The notes under the pieces: model-generated | The model's input: the letters and a program-made list of their open reading frames with translations, nothing else | What the model was told of the DNA's origin: nothing | Database searches by the model: none | Shown here: positions 25,949 to 33,719 of the stretch, in pieces | How the letters are laid out: the number at the start of each line of letters is the position of its first letter | How positions within the stretch are numbered: the stretch's first letter is position 1 | Translations under genes and position numbers: made by a program | Origin: Sphaerisporangium corydalis | GTDB lineage: Bacteria; Actinomycetota; Actinomycetes; Streptosporangiales; Streptosporangiaceae | Assembly: GCF_025506355.1 (NCBI RefSeq) | Contig: NZ_JANZYP010000003.1 | Span: 62,001 to 126,000, forward strand | Length of the DNA: 64,000 nt | Reading direction: 5' to 3'

Positions 25949-26145
25949 GCGAAGCGCACCAGCTTGGCCCGGGACTCCTGCTCGGCGATCGCTCGGGCAA
26001 GCCCGAGTTCGTCGTCGGCATCGACCGTCCGCCACGCGACCTTCTGGGCGGCCTCGTCGAACGGTTCTTCGCGGGTCGCCCAAAGGCGGCCTTTGTCGCT
26101 GCGGAAAACGCGCCAGCCGGGGATGGTTTCGTTGGCCGTCGTCAT
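25945..26145 (-). CDS. Small hypothetical protein downstream of the XRE regulator
   Basis: The 66-residue product (MTTANETIPGWRVFRSDKGRLW...) starts at ATG 26145, with GTGGAG 6-10 bp upstream. An alternative GTG at 26157 lacks such a site. The sequence WRVFRSDKGRLWATREEPF followed by an Asp/Glu-rich helix resembles small proteins found beside XRE regulators in many actinomycetes, where they often act as regulator partners. It lies 96 bp after the XRE gene and overlaps the next gene by 4 bp. Confidence 0.6.
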   Translation of the reverse strand: MTTANETIPGWRVFRSDKGRLWATREEPFDEAAQKVAWRTVDADDELGLARAIAEQESRAKLVRFA

Positions 26146-26241
26146 GACCGTCTCCACTCGTCGCTGTCACTCAACGTGATTAGACGAGCACCGTAAGCCC
26201 ACCATGCCCGGCCGTCGTTCACAGCCGTTAACCCTTGTGAG

Positions 26242-27447
26242 CTATGAGACGCCGAAGCGGTAAGCGAGACCTTGCAGGTCCCGGCCAGCGGCTGCGGCTC
26301 GTGACCGGGTGAGCAGGTGGCTCACGGTCTCCCGCACCAACGGGCTGTTCCTGATCTGCTCGGGCGCCAGCCGCTCCGCTTGACGCAGTCTCTCGACGGC
26401 GTCCCGCTCCCGGCGCGGGATCTGGGCGATAGCGCGCCCCCAGTCGGCGTAAAACGCTGCCTGGCGCCCGCGTGAGGGGATCAACTCTGGGTGGACCGTT
26501 CGCGCGATCTCATCGGCCTTGTCGATCTCCCCGAGTTCCACCATCAGCGCGACCCGCCACACGCTCACATTGGTGGGTCCGAAGTGCAGGCCGTAGACGT
26601 TTCCCTCTCCGGTGCGATCGGCGGTGGCCTGCGCCTCGGCCAAATGGACGTCCGCCTCGGCCGGCCGGTTCAGGCTCACGCTGGCGAGTGCCGCCGACAA
26701 GTGCAGCATTCCGTACAGCTCGACGGCCGCAGGGTCACCGGAGGCGATCTGAAGCCGTTCGGCCGCCCGGTCGGCCGCCGAGAGGGCGGCCGAATAGGCC
26801 CCGGCGGGCAGCAACGCGTGGGACCGCACGAAGGCCGCCAATCCCACCAGGGCAGGCTCATCGAGGCGGGAGGCGGCGTCGCGCGCCTGCTGCACAGCGA
26901 TCTGCGCAAGGTCCAGATATCCCAGATCCTTCAACAGATAGAACGCCGCGTGGCTTGCTCTCACCAGCGCGCGAAGCGCCTCGGCTTGCTCTCGCTCGTC
27001 GCCGATCGTGGCCATGACGTGCAATTCCGGCATCAAGTCGGGCAGCAGCCGGCCGAAGTCGCCGTAGTGCGACGCGTCGCACAGTGCTTCTACCTGATCG
27101 GTCTCCGCCAGGAGCAGGTCAAGGCCTCGGGGCCGTACGTCGGCCGGTTCATCGAGGGAGGAACTGAGCAGCGCGATCCGGACACGTGGCACCGTTCCAT
27201 GCCCACCGGCTCCATTCGGCTGTGGGGGCGGCCTGTACGGCTGGCCCGTCAACTCGGCGACCGACACCTCCAACGCATCGGCGAGAGCGGAGATATGGGA
27301 TCTGCGCTCCAGGGAACGCTTACCGTTCTCCACCATCGACAAGAAGCCTTTGGACAGCCCCGACCGGTCCGCGAGGACCTGCAGACTCATTCCGCGATAC
27401 CGGCGAGCACCTCGCAGACGTTCGCCGATCGTGCCGGCTTCGCTCAT
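26242..27447 (-). CDS. XRE-family regulator with TPR domain
   Basis: The 401-residue protein has an N-terminal Cro/C1 helix-turn-helix (residues 7-67; LRGARRYRGMSLQVLADRSGLSKGFLSMVENGKR) followed by about 300 residues of helical TPR-like repeats, a ligand- or peptide-sensing architecture common in Streptomyces-type actinomycetes. It is divergent from the TPR/Nudix genes and precedes two small genes on the same strand, which suggests a regulator with small partner proteins. Confidence 0.83.
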   Translation of the reverse strand: MSEAGTIGERLRGARRYRGMSLQVLADRSGLSKGFLSMVENGKRSLERRSHISALADALEVSVAELTGQPYRPPPQPNGAGGHGTVPRVRIALLSSSLDEPADVRPRGLDLLLAETDQVEALCDASHYGDFGRLLPDLMPELHVMATIGDEREQAEALRALVRASHAAFYLLKDLGYLDLAQIAVQQARDAASRLDEPALVGLAAFVRSHALLPAGAYSAALSAADRAAERLQIASGDPAAVELYGMLHLSAALASVSLNRPAEADVHLAEAQATADRTGEGNVYGLHFGPTNVSVWRVALMVELGEIDKADEIARTVHPELIPSRGRQAAFYADWGRAIAQIPRRERDAVERLRQAERLAPEQIRNSPLVRETVSHLLTRSRAAAAGRDLQGLAYRFGVS

Positions 27448-27556
27448 AATCCCTGCGCCCTTTCTGATGTCCAGAACACCATCAGGCTAGACGCGCAGAG
27501 CAATTCATGTCCCGCACAAGACCATCCCCTTGCTGCCAATTCTGCGTGCCCCATAA

Positions 27557-27616
27557 ACACCGATACGCCCCGTCCTCCTGGAATGCATCAATCCGGGGGA
27601 AGGGGCGTATAGGTGT
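27557..27616. promoter_or_regulatory. Long interrupted dyad between the XRE and TPR genes
   Basis: Arms ACACC-g-ATACGCCCC (27557-27571) and GGGGCGTAT-a-GGTGT (27602-27616) pair over 15 positions with one mismatch, around a 30-nt loop. The dyad sits in the 323-bp divergent spacer. It could be an operator of the XRE protein or an RNA hairpin. The remaining spacer shows nothing else. Confidence 0.55.
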
Positions 27617-27770
27617 GAATGTGAGTACGAAACGATGCCGATGTGACAGATCATCCGGTGGTGGCGGAGGTGGTCAGGGGCCCCGCCGGGGCTTGCCTAT
27701 TTCGCGGTCCTGATGCATGACAGTGAGGTGGAAGGGGACACCACCCCGGCACGGCAAAGAGGTGTACGTG

Positions 27771-28841
27771 ATGGCGGACGAGGTCCCGGCCTGGGCCGCG
27801 TGGTTCTCCGAGACTGCATCGCGGAGCCAGGAGCCTGGGACCCCCGTCGTCATGCTGCAGGGCCGGGCTCCCATCGACGTGCTCACGGAGCTACTCCCGG
27901 ACGGGGACCTGAGCGGACGTATGGCCGCCATCACCGGCAAGCGCGCTGGGGCCGGTCTCGTCGCGGACCTTTCGGCTCGGGTCCACGGTCTGCGGCTCGC
28001 TGATGACGTGCTGGCCGGTGGGGATCTGATCGTTCCGGCGTTTCGTGAACTGGACTCTGCGGTGTCCATCTACCAGAACTCGACCCACAGCGAAGAGGTC
28101 GGGCGGGGCATGCTCACCGCGATCGGGGAGTTCGCCCAGATCGCCGGCTGGGTGGCCAGCGACGCAGGCCTGCACGACCGCGCGGCCGACACCTACCGGT
28201 TGGGGATCAGCGCAGCACGCGAAGCCGGAGACGGCACCCTGGAGTCCAACCTGCTCGGGTCCCTGGCCTACCAGGAGGCGAACGTGGGCGACTCCCAGAG
28301 GGCCGTCGGCCTCGCGCGTGCAGCACTTGAGGCAGCGGGGCCGGACGCGCCGCCACGAGCACGCGCCTTGGCGTGGGATCGCATCGCGTGGGCGTACACC
28401 CGCGCGGACGACGCGCAGAGCACCATGGAGGCGCTCGGTGAGGCAGGCACGGCGCTCGCCGGCCCCGGCGACGCGGACGGCCCCGCGTATCTCTACTGGG
28501 TGGGCGCGAGCGAACTTCAGGTCATGGAGGCTCGCGCCTACACCGAGCTTCGCCGCCCGCTACGGGCCGTGCCTCTCCTGATCGATGTATTGGGCCCGTA
28601 CGACGCCACTCATACGCGCGAACTCGCGCTCTATCTGTCGTGGCTTGCTGTGGCCCTGGCGGATGCTCGCGAGCCCGAGGAAGCGGCGGCGACCGCGGCG
28701 CGGATGCTGGAGTTGTCCGCCGACCTTGCCAGTGATCGGACTGCGCAGCGCGCCCGCGTAGTCCTCGCGAGCCTGGAGTCGTATCGCGATGTGCCGCAGG
28801 TCCGTGACCTCCTCGTGCAGTACGCCGGGGACCTTGGTTGA
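27771..28841 (+). CDS. TPR-rich protein resembling the sensor part of an XRE regulator, without HTH
   Basis: The 356-residue product is almost wholly alpha-helical with degenerate TPR motifs (for example DRAADTYRLGISAAREAGDGTLESNLLGSLAYQEANVGD). It resembles the C-terminal sensor of the XRE protein across the divergent spacer, but has no recognisable helix-turn-helix. ATG 27771 has AGAGGTG upstream; an in-frame ATG at 27717 is an alternative. A Nudix hydrolase follows 40 bp downstream. It is likely an accessory sensor or protein-interaction factor. Confidence 0.68.
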   Translation: MADEVPAWAAWFSETASRSQEPGTPVVMLQGRAPIDVLTELLPDGDLSGRMAAITGKRAGAGLVADLSARVHGLRLADDVLAGGDLIVPAFRELDSAVSIYQNSTHSEEVGRGMLTAIGEFAQIAGWVASDAGLHDRAADTYRLGISAAREAGDGTLESNLLGSLAYQEANVGDSQRAVGLARAALEAAGPDAPPRARALAWDRIAWAYTRADDAQSTMEALGEAGTALAGPGDADGPAYLYWVGASELQVMEARAYTELRRPLRAVPLLIDVLGPYDATHTRELALYLSWLAVALADAREPEEAAATAARMLELSADLASDRTAQRARVVLASLESYRDVPQVRDLLVQYAGDLG

Positions 28842-28881
28842 ATCCACACCGAAAGGACATGTCGACCATCACGGGAGAACG

Positions 28882-29376
28882 GTGAGCCAGCCCCACACGC
28901 GTATCGACTACTGGCAGGACCCCGACGCACCCAATCCGACCAGCCGCAAACCATCGGTGAGCGTGTTCGTCCGGGACGATGAGGGCAAAATCCTTTTGCT
29001 TCGCCGTGCGGATAACGACCTTTGGACCATTCCGACAGGTGGCGTCAAGAAGGGCGAAACCGTGGCCGAGTGCGGCGTCCGTGAATGCCGCGAGGAGACC
29101 GGCCTTGTCGTGGAGATCACGGGCCTCGTCGGTGTTTTCTCCGATCCTGGCCACGTGATCGTGTACATGCACGGCAAGAAGGTCGATGAGGTGCGCCAGC
29201 CGGTCAACGTCTGCCTGCGCGCCCGGGTGGTCGGTGGAGAAGTCGAGCCTGACCCGGAAGAGGCCCAGGAAGTGCGCTGGGTAGACGTCGAAAATCTGGA
29301 CGACTACCGCATCCATCCTGCGATTCGCCGCCGCATTGACACGGGCCTGAACAACGAAGCGCCGTACGTCGAGTGA
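28882..29376 (+). CDS. Nudix hydrolase
   Basis: The 164-residue protein has a complete Nudix box at residues 53-75 (G-x5-E-x7-R-E-x2-E-E-x-G-L), with all four metal-binding acidic and Arg positions. The box is preceded by ILLLRRADNDLWTIPTGG. Such enzymes hydrolyse nucleoside diphosphates linked to another group; the substrate cannot be told. GTG start at 28882 after GGGAGA. It lies downstream of the TPR protein, with a long repeat-filled spacer after it. Confidence 0.87.
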   Translation: MSQPHTRIDYWQDPDAPNPTSRKPSVSVFVRDDEGKILLLRRADNDLWTIPTGGVKKGETVAECGVRECREETGLVVEITGLVGVFSDPGHVIVYMHGKKVDEVRQPVNVCLRARVVGGEVEPDPEEAQEVRWVDVENLDDYRIHPAIRRRIDTGLNNEAPYVE

Positions 29377-29480
29377 ATCATGTCAGGATGCCGAGAATCG
29401 GCCACTTGGCTTACAGCGGCGTGACGAGCACCTGGTACGCCGAAGGGTTTCTAACTTGTGGCGGGCATTGGTCCCGCCGA

Positions 29481-29622
29481 GGCGTGTGCTGCCCGTGATC
29501 CCCGACGGGGCGTGGCTGCCCGTGGTTCCCGGCGGGCCGTGTGCTGCCCGTGGTCCCCGCCGAGGCATGAGCTGCCAGTGGTCCCCGGCCGGGCATGTCC
29601 TGCTCGTGGTCCCCGGCGGGGG
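29481..29622. repeat. Five 27-28 bp tandem repeats
   Basis: Imperfect units contain ctgcccgtggtccccggc, head to tail, between the Nudix stop and hairpin repeat B. Together with repeats B and C, they fill nearly all of the 573-bp spacer 29377-29949, in which no gene is seen. Confidence 0.8.
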
Positions 29623-29626
29623 TGTG

Positions 29627-29740
29627 GGGTTGGGTGGGCAACACCTGCTGGCCCACCCAACCCGGTGCCGGGTGGGGGGCGCCGACATGCCCACCGGCCT
29701 GGCTGAAGCGGACCCGCACGCTTGAGCGGGGATGGGTTGG
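29627..29740 (-). repeat. Dispersed hairpin repeat, copy B
   Basis: It has the same 13-bp stem and 11-nt loop as copy A, in inverse orientation, followed by ggtgccgggtggggggcgccgacatgcccacc and a conserved gaagcggacccgcac tail. It is about 110 bp long and nearly identical to copy C, 200 bp away in the same direction. Confidence 0.92.
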
Positions 29741-29829
29741 GTGGCGCGACACCAGCGTGTCCACCGGTGGTGGCGGACGTATCCGTGGGTCCGCCGGGCC
29801 TCGGCTGATCCGCAGCCCTGGCGGGTCCC

Positions 29830-29945
29830 GGGTTGGGTGGGCAACACCTGCTGGCCCACCCAACCCGGTGCCGGGTGGGGGGCGCCGACATGCCCACCGA
29901 CCTGGCCGAAGCGGACCCGCACGTCCACGCGGGACATGGGTCGAG
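29830..29945 (-). repeat. Dispersed hairpin repeat, copy C
   Basis: This is a full-length copy with perfect stem, GGTGCC/GGGTGG segment, tail gaagcggacccgcacg and end cgggacatggg. It stops within about 5 bp of the stop codon of the DHFR-like gene. Confidence 0.92.
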
Positions 29946-29949
29946 ACGG

Positions 29950-30570
29950 TTACCGCTTCCGGACCGCGTAGGTCAGGTGGGTCGCCCGCTGTGTCGGATC
30001 CGCGCGGATCGGCTCCAGGGCCACGCGGCCCGCGTCCACGCCCCCGAACAGGCGGATTCCGGAGCCGAACAGCACGGGTGAGAGCGCGATCGAGAACTCG
30101 TCGACCAGGCCGGCGTTCACGTGCTCCAGGATCGTCGCGCCGCCGCCCGCGATGCGGACGTCTCGGTCGCCGGCGACCACGCGGGCCTGGTCGAGCGCGG
30201 TCTCGATGCCGTCGTTGACGAAGTGGAAGGTGGTCCCGCCCGGCCGCTCCCAGGGGTCACGCTTCTCGTGCGTCACGACGTATACCGGCGTGTGGAACGG
30301 CGCCTCCTCCGGCCACATTCGCTCGCCGGCGTCGAACATGCGCTTGCCCATCACGCTCGCGCCGGTGCGCTCGAACGTCTCTCGCGCGATGTCGTTGTCG
30401 CGCCCTTCCTCGCCGCCCTCGCCGAGCCCGAGGTTCTCCCGGAAGAACCGCTGCGGGTAGATCCACGCTTGCAGTTCCATCCACTGCTGTCCCATCAGGT
30501 CTCCGAGGGACTCGGGCGCGATGAAGCCGTCCAGCGACATGGACACGCTGAAGAACACTTTTCCGGCCAT
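29950..30570 (-). CDS. Dihydrofolate-reductase-like (RibD C-terminal) protein
   Basis: The 206-residue protein has a DHFR fold: VFFSVSMSLDGFIAPE at the start, ASVMGKRMFDAGERMWPEEAPFHTPVYVVTHEKRD in the middle and IAGGGATILEHVNAGLVDEFSIALSPVLFGSGIRLF near the C-terminus, with the glycine-rich NADPH loop. It belongs to the common YyaP/YwjB-like family, whose physiological reaction is mostly unknown. Its ATG overlaps the stop of the AHSA1 gene by one base, in an ArsR-AHSA1-DHFR operon. Confidence 0.85.
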   Translation of the reverse strand: MAGKVFFSVSMSLDGFIAPESLGDLMGQQWMELQAWIYPQRFFRENLGLGEGGEEGRDNDIARETFERTGASVMGKRMFDAGERMWPEEAPFHTPVYVVTHEKRDPWERPGGTTFHFVNDGIETALDQARVVAGDRDVRIAGGGATILEHVNAGLVDEFSIALSPVLFGSGIRLFGGVDAGRVALEPIRADPTQRATHLTYAVRKR

Positions 30571-31076
30571 CAGTCCTGAACTTCCTTCCGGACGGTCTCG
30601 GTGACGTAGGCGTCCAGGTTGCTCAGCGTCTGCCGGCCGCCTTCGATCGCGTGGTACTTCTCGACCGCCTCGTCGTGCAGTTCCTTGGTGGGGAACACCG
30701 TGCGCATCTCGATCCGGGTCGCCGCGCCGTCGGGCGCGAACGTGAGGACCGACTCGAAGGCGTTCGGGTCGCCGCGGGACTCACCGTGCAGCAGCGCGAT
30801 CCTTTCCGGCGGGGCGATCTCGGTCCAGGAGATCCACTCCTGGTAGTCCGTCCCGTCCGGTCCGTGCATCACGAACTGCCACTCGCCGCCGGCGCGGAAC
30901 TCGAACGCCCGCGTGGTGGTGGTGAACCCCTCCGGTCCCCACCATCGCGACAGGTGCCGGACTTCGGTGAAAGCCTTGAACACCAGCTCTCGTGGGGCGT
31001 CGATGACCCGGGAGATGACGATCTCGCGGTCGGCCGTCGCGGACTGCGGGGGTGTTCCTCGTCCCGTCGCGCTCAT
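30570..31076 (-). CDS. AHSA1/SRPBCC-domain protein
   Basis: The 168-residue START-like protein has DREIVISRVIDAPRELVFKAFTEVRHLSRWWGPEGF, EFRAGGEWQFVMHGPDG and a C-terminal helix ending the lipid-binding cavity (GGRQTLSNLDAYV). Such proteins are habitually encoded with an ArsR repressor and act as small-molecule-binding or stress proteins. It starts 3 bp after the ArsR stop and overlaps the DHFR-like gene. Confidence 0.87.
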   Translation of the reverse strand: MSATGRGTPPQSATADREIVISRVIDAPRELVFKAFTEVRHLSRWWGPEGFTTTTRAFEFRAGGEWQFVMHGPDGTDYQEWISWTEIAPPERIALLHGESRGDPNAFESVLTFAPDGAATRIEMRTVFPTKELHDEAVEKYHAIEGGRQTLSNLDAYVTETVRKEVQD

Positions 31077-31079
31077 CAG

Positions 31080-31421
31080 CTATTCCTCCTGCCTTGCCTG
31101 TTTCAGGTCCTGCACGTACGCGTCCAGCCGGTCGAAGCTCTCGTTCCAGAACCGCTCGAACCCGCCGGTCCACTCGTGGATCGGTCGCAGCCCGCGGGCG
31201 TCGAGGCCGTACAGGCGCTGCTTGCCCGCCTTGCGGTCCCGCACCAGCCCGACCTCCCGGAGCACCCGCAGGTGTTTGGACGCCCCCGGCTGCGTCATCC
31301 CCAGTTCCTGGGCCAACTCGTTCACCGGCCGCTCACCCGCCCGCAGCAGCACCAGGATCTCCCGGCGCTGCGGCTCGGCGATCGCGTTGAAGACGTCCGA
31401 CGTCGTCGCTGCTCGTGCCAT
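31080..31421 (-). CDS. ArsR-family repressor of the AHSA1/DHFR-like operon
   Basis: The 113-residue winged HTH has the pattern VFNAIAEPQRREILVLLRAGERPVNELAQELGMTQPGASKHLRVLREVGLV. Metal-binding Cys residues are absent, as in the AHSA1-linked subgroup. ATG 31421 fits the usual family start (MARAATTSD) and lies 7 bp after a TATGAT -10 box on the minus strand (31434-31429), so translation is probably leaderless. The alternative ATG at 31433 lies inside that box. It is the first gene of a three-gene operon and probably autoregulates through the adjacent dyad. Confidence 0.83.
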   Translation of the reverse strand: MARAATTSDVFNAIAEPQRREILVLLRAGERPVNELAQELGMTQPGASKHLRVLREVGLVRDRKAGKQRLYGLDARGLRPIHEWTGGFERFWNESFDRLDAYVQDLKQARQEE

Positions 31422-31433
31422 GGGTGTCATCAT

Positions 31434-31449
31434 ATGCCCATATCGGCAT
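31434..31449. promoter_or_regulatory. ArsR operator dyad
   Basis: ATGCC and GGCAT arms, 6 bp apart, abut the -10 box of the ArsR gene. A bound repressor here would block the leaderless promoter. Confidence 0.55.
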
Positions 31450-31673
31450 GCGTCAAGCCGGAGGGAATCAGGCGTGGCTTGTCAGATGGCGATCGCGACC
31501 CTCGTCAGCGGCTACGTCGTCAGCGGCTACGGAAAACGCGTATCCGGGAGACGGCACGCGCGACGGCGGCGGGCCGTATCACCGCGATGGCGGAAATGGG
31601 GGCGGTTCCGCATGTCGACCGCCCTGGGCCGCCGTCTCCGGCGGAAGCCGGAACCTCGCCGTAATCTACGCTC

Positions 31674-32159
31674 ATGCCGATCCGGTACGCCCTCCCGAAC
31701 GACGCGGACGCCATGGCCGAGATCACCTGCGCCGCGTTCGCCGAGTTCGAGGACTTCGACGTCACCCGCGAGCAATCCGCCGCCAACTGGCGCCGGAACC
31801 TCCTCGCGGAGGCGGCTGAACGGCCTCGGCCACATCACACCAGGATCGCCGAACTGCCGGACGGGACGGTCATCGGCCTGGTCAAGGGCGGCCCGGCGGA
31901 TCCAGGGCTCGGCCTTGACGCCGAGATCCTCGCCCTCGCGATCCATCCCGATCATCAGCGGCATGGCCACGGCCGCGCCCTGCTGCGGACGGTGGCGGCC
32001 GACCTGTGCGCCGACGGGTTCGGCTCGCTGGCGATCCGGGTACTGGCCGTCAACGAACGCGCCCGCCGCTTCTACACCTCCCTCGGCGGAGTCCTCGCGG
32101 GAGAGGTGCCACCCGGCGAGGTCTTCTACGCCTGGCCGGAGCTCGCGGCGCTCCTCTGA
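31674..32159 (+). CDS. GNAT-family N-acetyltransferase
   Basis: The 161-residue acetyltransferase has the acetyl-CoA-binding motif as ALAIHPDHQRHGHGRALLRTV (near residues 88-108, Q/R-x-x-G-x-G/A pattern) and a C-terminal RVLAVNERARRFYTSLGGV typical of GNAT enzymes. The substrate is not inferable. A TAATCT box (31662-31667) lies 6 bp before the ATG with no ribosome site, again suggesting a leaderless mRNA. It is divergent from the ArsR operon, 240 bp away. Confidence 0.85.
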   Translation: MPIRYALPNDADAMAEITCAAFAEFEDFDVTREQSAANWRRNLLAEAAERPRPHHTRIAELPDGTVIGLVKGGPADPGLGLDAEILALAIHPDHQRHGHGRALLRTVAADLCADGFGSLAIRVLAVNERARRFYTSLGGVLAGEVPPGEVFYAWPELAALL

Positions 32160-32174
32160 CCAGCAAGCCGCCAC

Positions 32175-32268
32175 CGGCCCACCCGGCCCGGTGCCGGGTG
32201 GGGGGCGTCGACATGCCCACCGACCCAGCCGAAGCGAACCCGCACAACCACGCGGGGCATGGGTCGCC
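32175..32268 (-). repeat. Dispersed hairpin repeat, copy D (truncated)
   Basis: Only the part from cacccggcccggtgccgggtgggg onward is present, with the conserved tail (gccgaagcgaacccgcac, gcatgggtcg). The main 13-bp stem is missing its left half. It lies between the GNAT and TIGR03086 genes and reaches to 16 bp before the latter's start. Confidence 0.85.
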
Positions 32269-32283
32269 ACCAAAGTGGGAGAT

Positions 32284-32952
32284 ATGGTTCCTGGCATGTC
32301 CCGATCCTCCGAGAACCTGACCTCCCGTTCCCCTGTGACCGCGGACGACCTCGACCAGGCCGTCCTGCTTTCTGTCGATCTCCTCCGTGAGGCGCCGGCA
32401 GCGGCGTGGGACGGGAAGGCGGGTTCACTGGAATGGGACTGCTGGGAGACCGTCGAGCACCTCAGTGACGACCTGTTCGCCTATGCCGTCCAGCTCGGCC
32501 CGAGGACCCCGCCCGCCGACGGAGTCGTCCCCTTCGTCTGGCAGAGCCTGCGGCCGGGAGGTCCGGCGAACGCCGTTCACGCCGACCGTGCGGCCGGGCC
32601 GGCCGGGTTGTTGCAGGTGCTGGAGTCGTGTGGTGCCCTGCTGGTCTCCATGGTGCGGACGTCGCCACTACGGGCGCGTGCCCATCACGTCTTCGGGAAG
32701 TCGGACCCGGAGGGTTTCGCCGCGATGGGGGTGGTGGAGACCCTCGTGCACACCTACGACCTGGCCGAAGGGCTGGGTCTCGCGTGGACGCCGCCCGCCG
32801 ATCTGTGCGCGCGGGCCCTCGCCCGGCTGTTCCCGGACGCACCGGACACCACCGACCCCTGGACCACGCTCCTGTGGGCCACCGGCCGCGCCGAGCTGCC
32901 CGGCCGCCCCCGCCTCACCACCTGGCGCTGGTACGGCGAACCCCGCCCATAG
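32284..32952 (+). CDS. TIGR03086/maleylpyruvate-isomerase-like (DinB-fold) protein
   Basis: The 222-residue four-helix-bundle protein of the mycothiol-dependent isomerase superfamily begins with DLDQAVLLSVDLLREAPAAAWDGKAGSLEWDCWETVEHLSDDLFAYAVQLG. The usual metal-binding His pattern is kept as HLSDDL and ETLVHTYDLAEGLG. Function is unknown; relatives use mycothiol or bacillithiol as cofactor. The start is uncertain: ATG 32284 lies only 2 bp after GGGAG, and ATG 32296 lies 14 bp after it. Confidence 0.75.
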   Translation: MVPGMSRSSENLTSRSPVTADDLDQAVLLSVDLLREAPAAAWDGKAGSLEWDCWETVEHLSDDLFAYAVQLGPRTPPADGVVPFVWQSLRPGGPANAVHADRAAGPAGLLQVLESCGALLVSMVRTSPLRARAHHVFGKSDPEGFAAMGVVETLVHTYDLAEGLGLAWTPPADLCARALARLFPDAPDTTDPWTTLLWATGRAELPGRPRLTTWRWYGEPRP

Positions 32953-33019
32953 AACCCAGAACCCGTCGGCGCCCCCACCGGGTTGGGTAAGCCCGCACGC
33001 GTCGCCCAGCCGAACCCGT

Positions 33020-33139
33020 GGTAGGTAACGGGTCGCTTCGACGTGCGGGCCGGACGGGGCCAGGGTCGGTGGGCATGTCGGTGCCCCCCACCCGGCACCG
33101 GGTTGGGTGGGCCAGTAGGTGTTGCCCACCCAACCCGTG
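33020..33139 (+). repeat. Dispersed hairpin repeat, copy E
   Basis: Full stem GGGTTGGGTGGGC/GCCCACCCAACCC with loop cagtaggtgtt, preceded by ggtcggtgggcatgtcggtgccccccacccggcacc. It is followed directly by one 47-bp unit of the type tandemly repeated at 33517-33704. The spacer 32953-33719 contains only repeats E, F, G and these units; I see no gene in it. Confidence 0.92.
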
Positions 33140-33214
33140 CCCCAGCTGGGACGGTGGATCGGTGGTGACCTTGGCGTGGAAGCTGTCTTTTCCCTCCGCG
33201 AAGGCGGGCTGGCG

Positions 33215-33338
33215 TCGTCCATCGGCCCATGTCCTGCTGAACGTACGGTTTCGCTTCGGCTGGGGTCGGTGGGCATGTCGGTGCCCCCCACCCGGCACCG
33301 GGTTGGGTGGGTCAGTAGTTGTTGCCCACCCAAACCCG
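33215..33338 (+). repeat. Dispersed hairpin repeat, copy F
   Basis: Same orientation as E, with the conserved outer part (cggcccatgtcctgc, cgcttcggctggggtcggtgggc). The stem has one insertion (cccacccaaaccc). Two 47-bp units follow at 33337-33430. Confidence 0.9.
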
Positions 33339-33450
33339 TATCCCGGTTGGGGCGGTGGATCGGCGGTGACCTCGGTTCCGACCCGTACCCCGGCTGGGAC
33401 GGCGGAGCAGCAGCAACCTTGGCGCGGAGGCCGTCCCTTCCCCTCCACGC

Positions 33451-33519
33451 GGGCGAGTCGGTGCCCCCCACCCGGCACCGGGTTCGGTGGGCCAGTAGTT
33501 GTTGCCCACCCAAACCCGT
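33451..33519 (+). repeat. Dispersed hairpin repeat, copy G (shortened)
   Basis: It lacks the outer ggtcggtgggcatg part, keeps the ccccacccggcaccgggtt core and loop cagtagttgtt, and leads directly into the 47-bp tandem array. Confidence 0.88.
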
Positions 33520-33704
33520 ATCCCGGTTGGGATGGTGGATCGGCGGTGACCTCGGTTCCGACGCGTATCCCGGTTGGGATGGTGGATCGGCGGTAACCTC
33601 CGTCCCAACCCGTGCCCCGGCTGGGACGGCGGATCGGCAGCGACCTCGGTCTCAACCCGTGCCCCGGCTGGGACGGCGGATCGGCGGTGACCTCGGGGCG
33701 GAAA
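33517..33704. repeat. Four 47-bp tandem repeats
   Basis: Units start at 33517, 33564, 33611 and 33658; each reads cgtrycccggytgggaygg then a ggatcggcggtgacctcggt-type half. Related single units follow copies E (33136) and F (33337, 33384), so the hairpin and the 47-bp unit form a compound repeat. The array ends 15 bp before the hydrolase stop codon. Confidence 0.92.
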
Positions 33705-33719
33705 AGTCCCCCGTGGACC

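Noticed and set aside
29595-30218. Plus-strand ORF running through hairpin repeats B and C
   Set aside because: Its repeated peptide arises from the non-coding repeats, and its 3' part is antisense to the DHFR-like gene.
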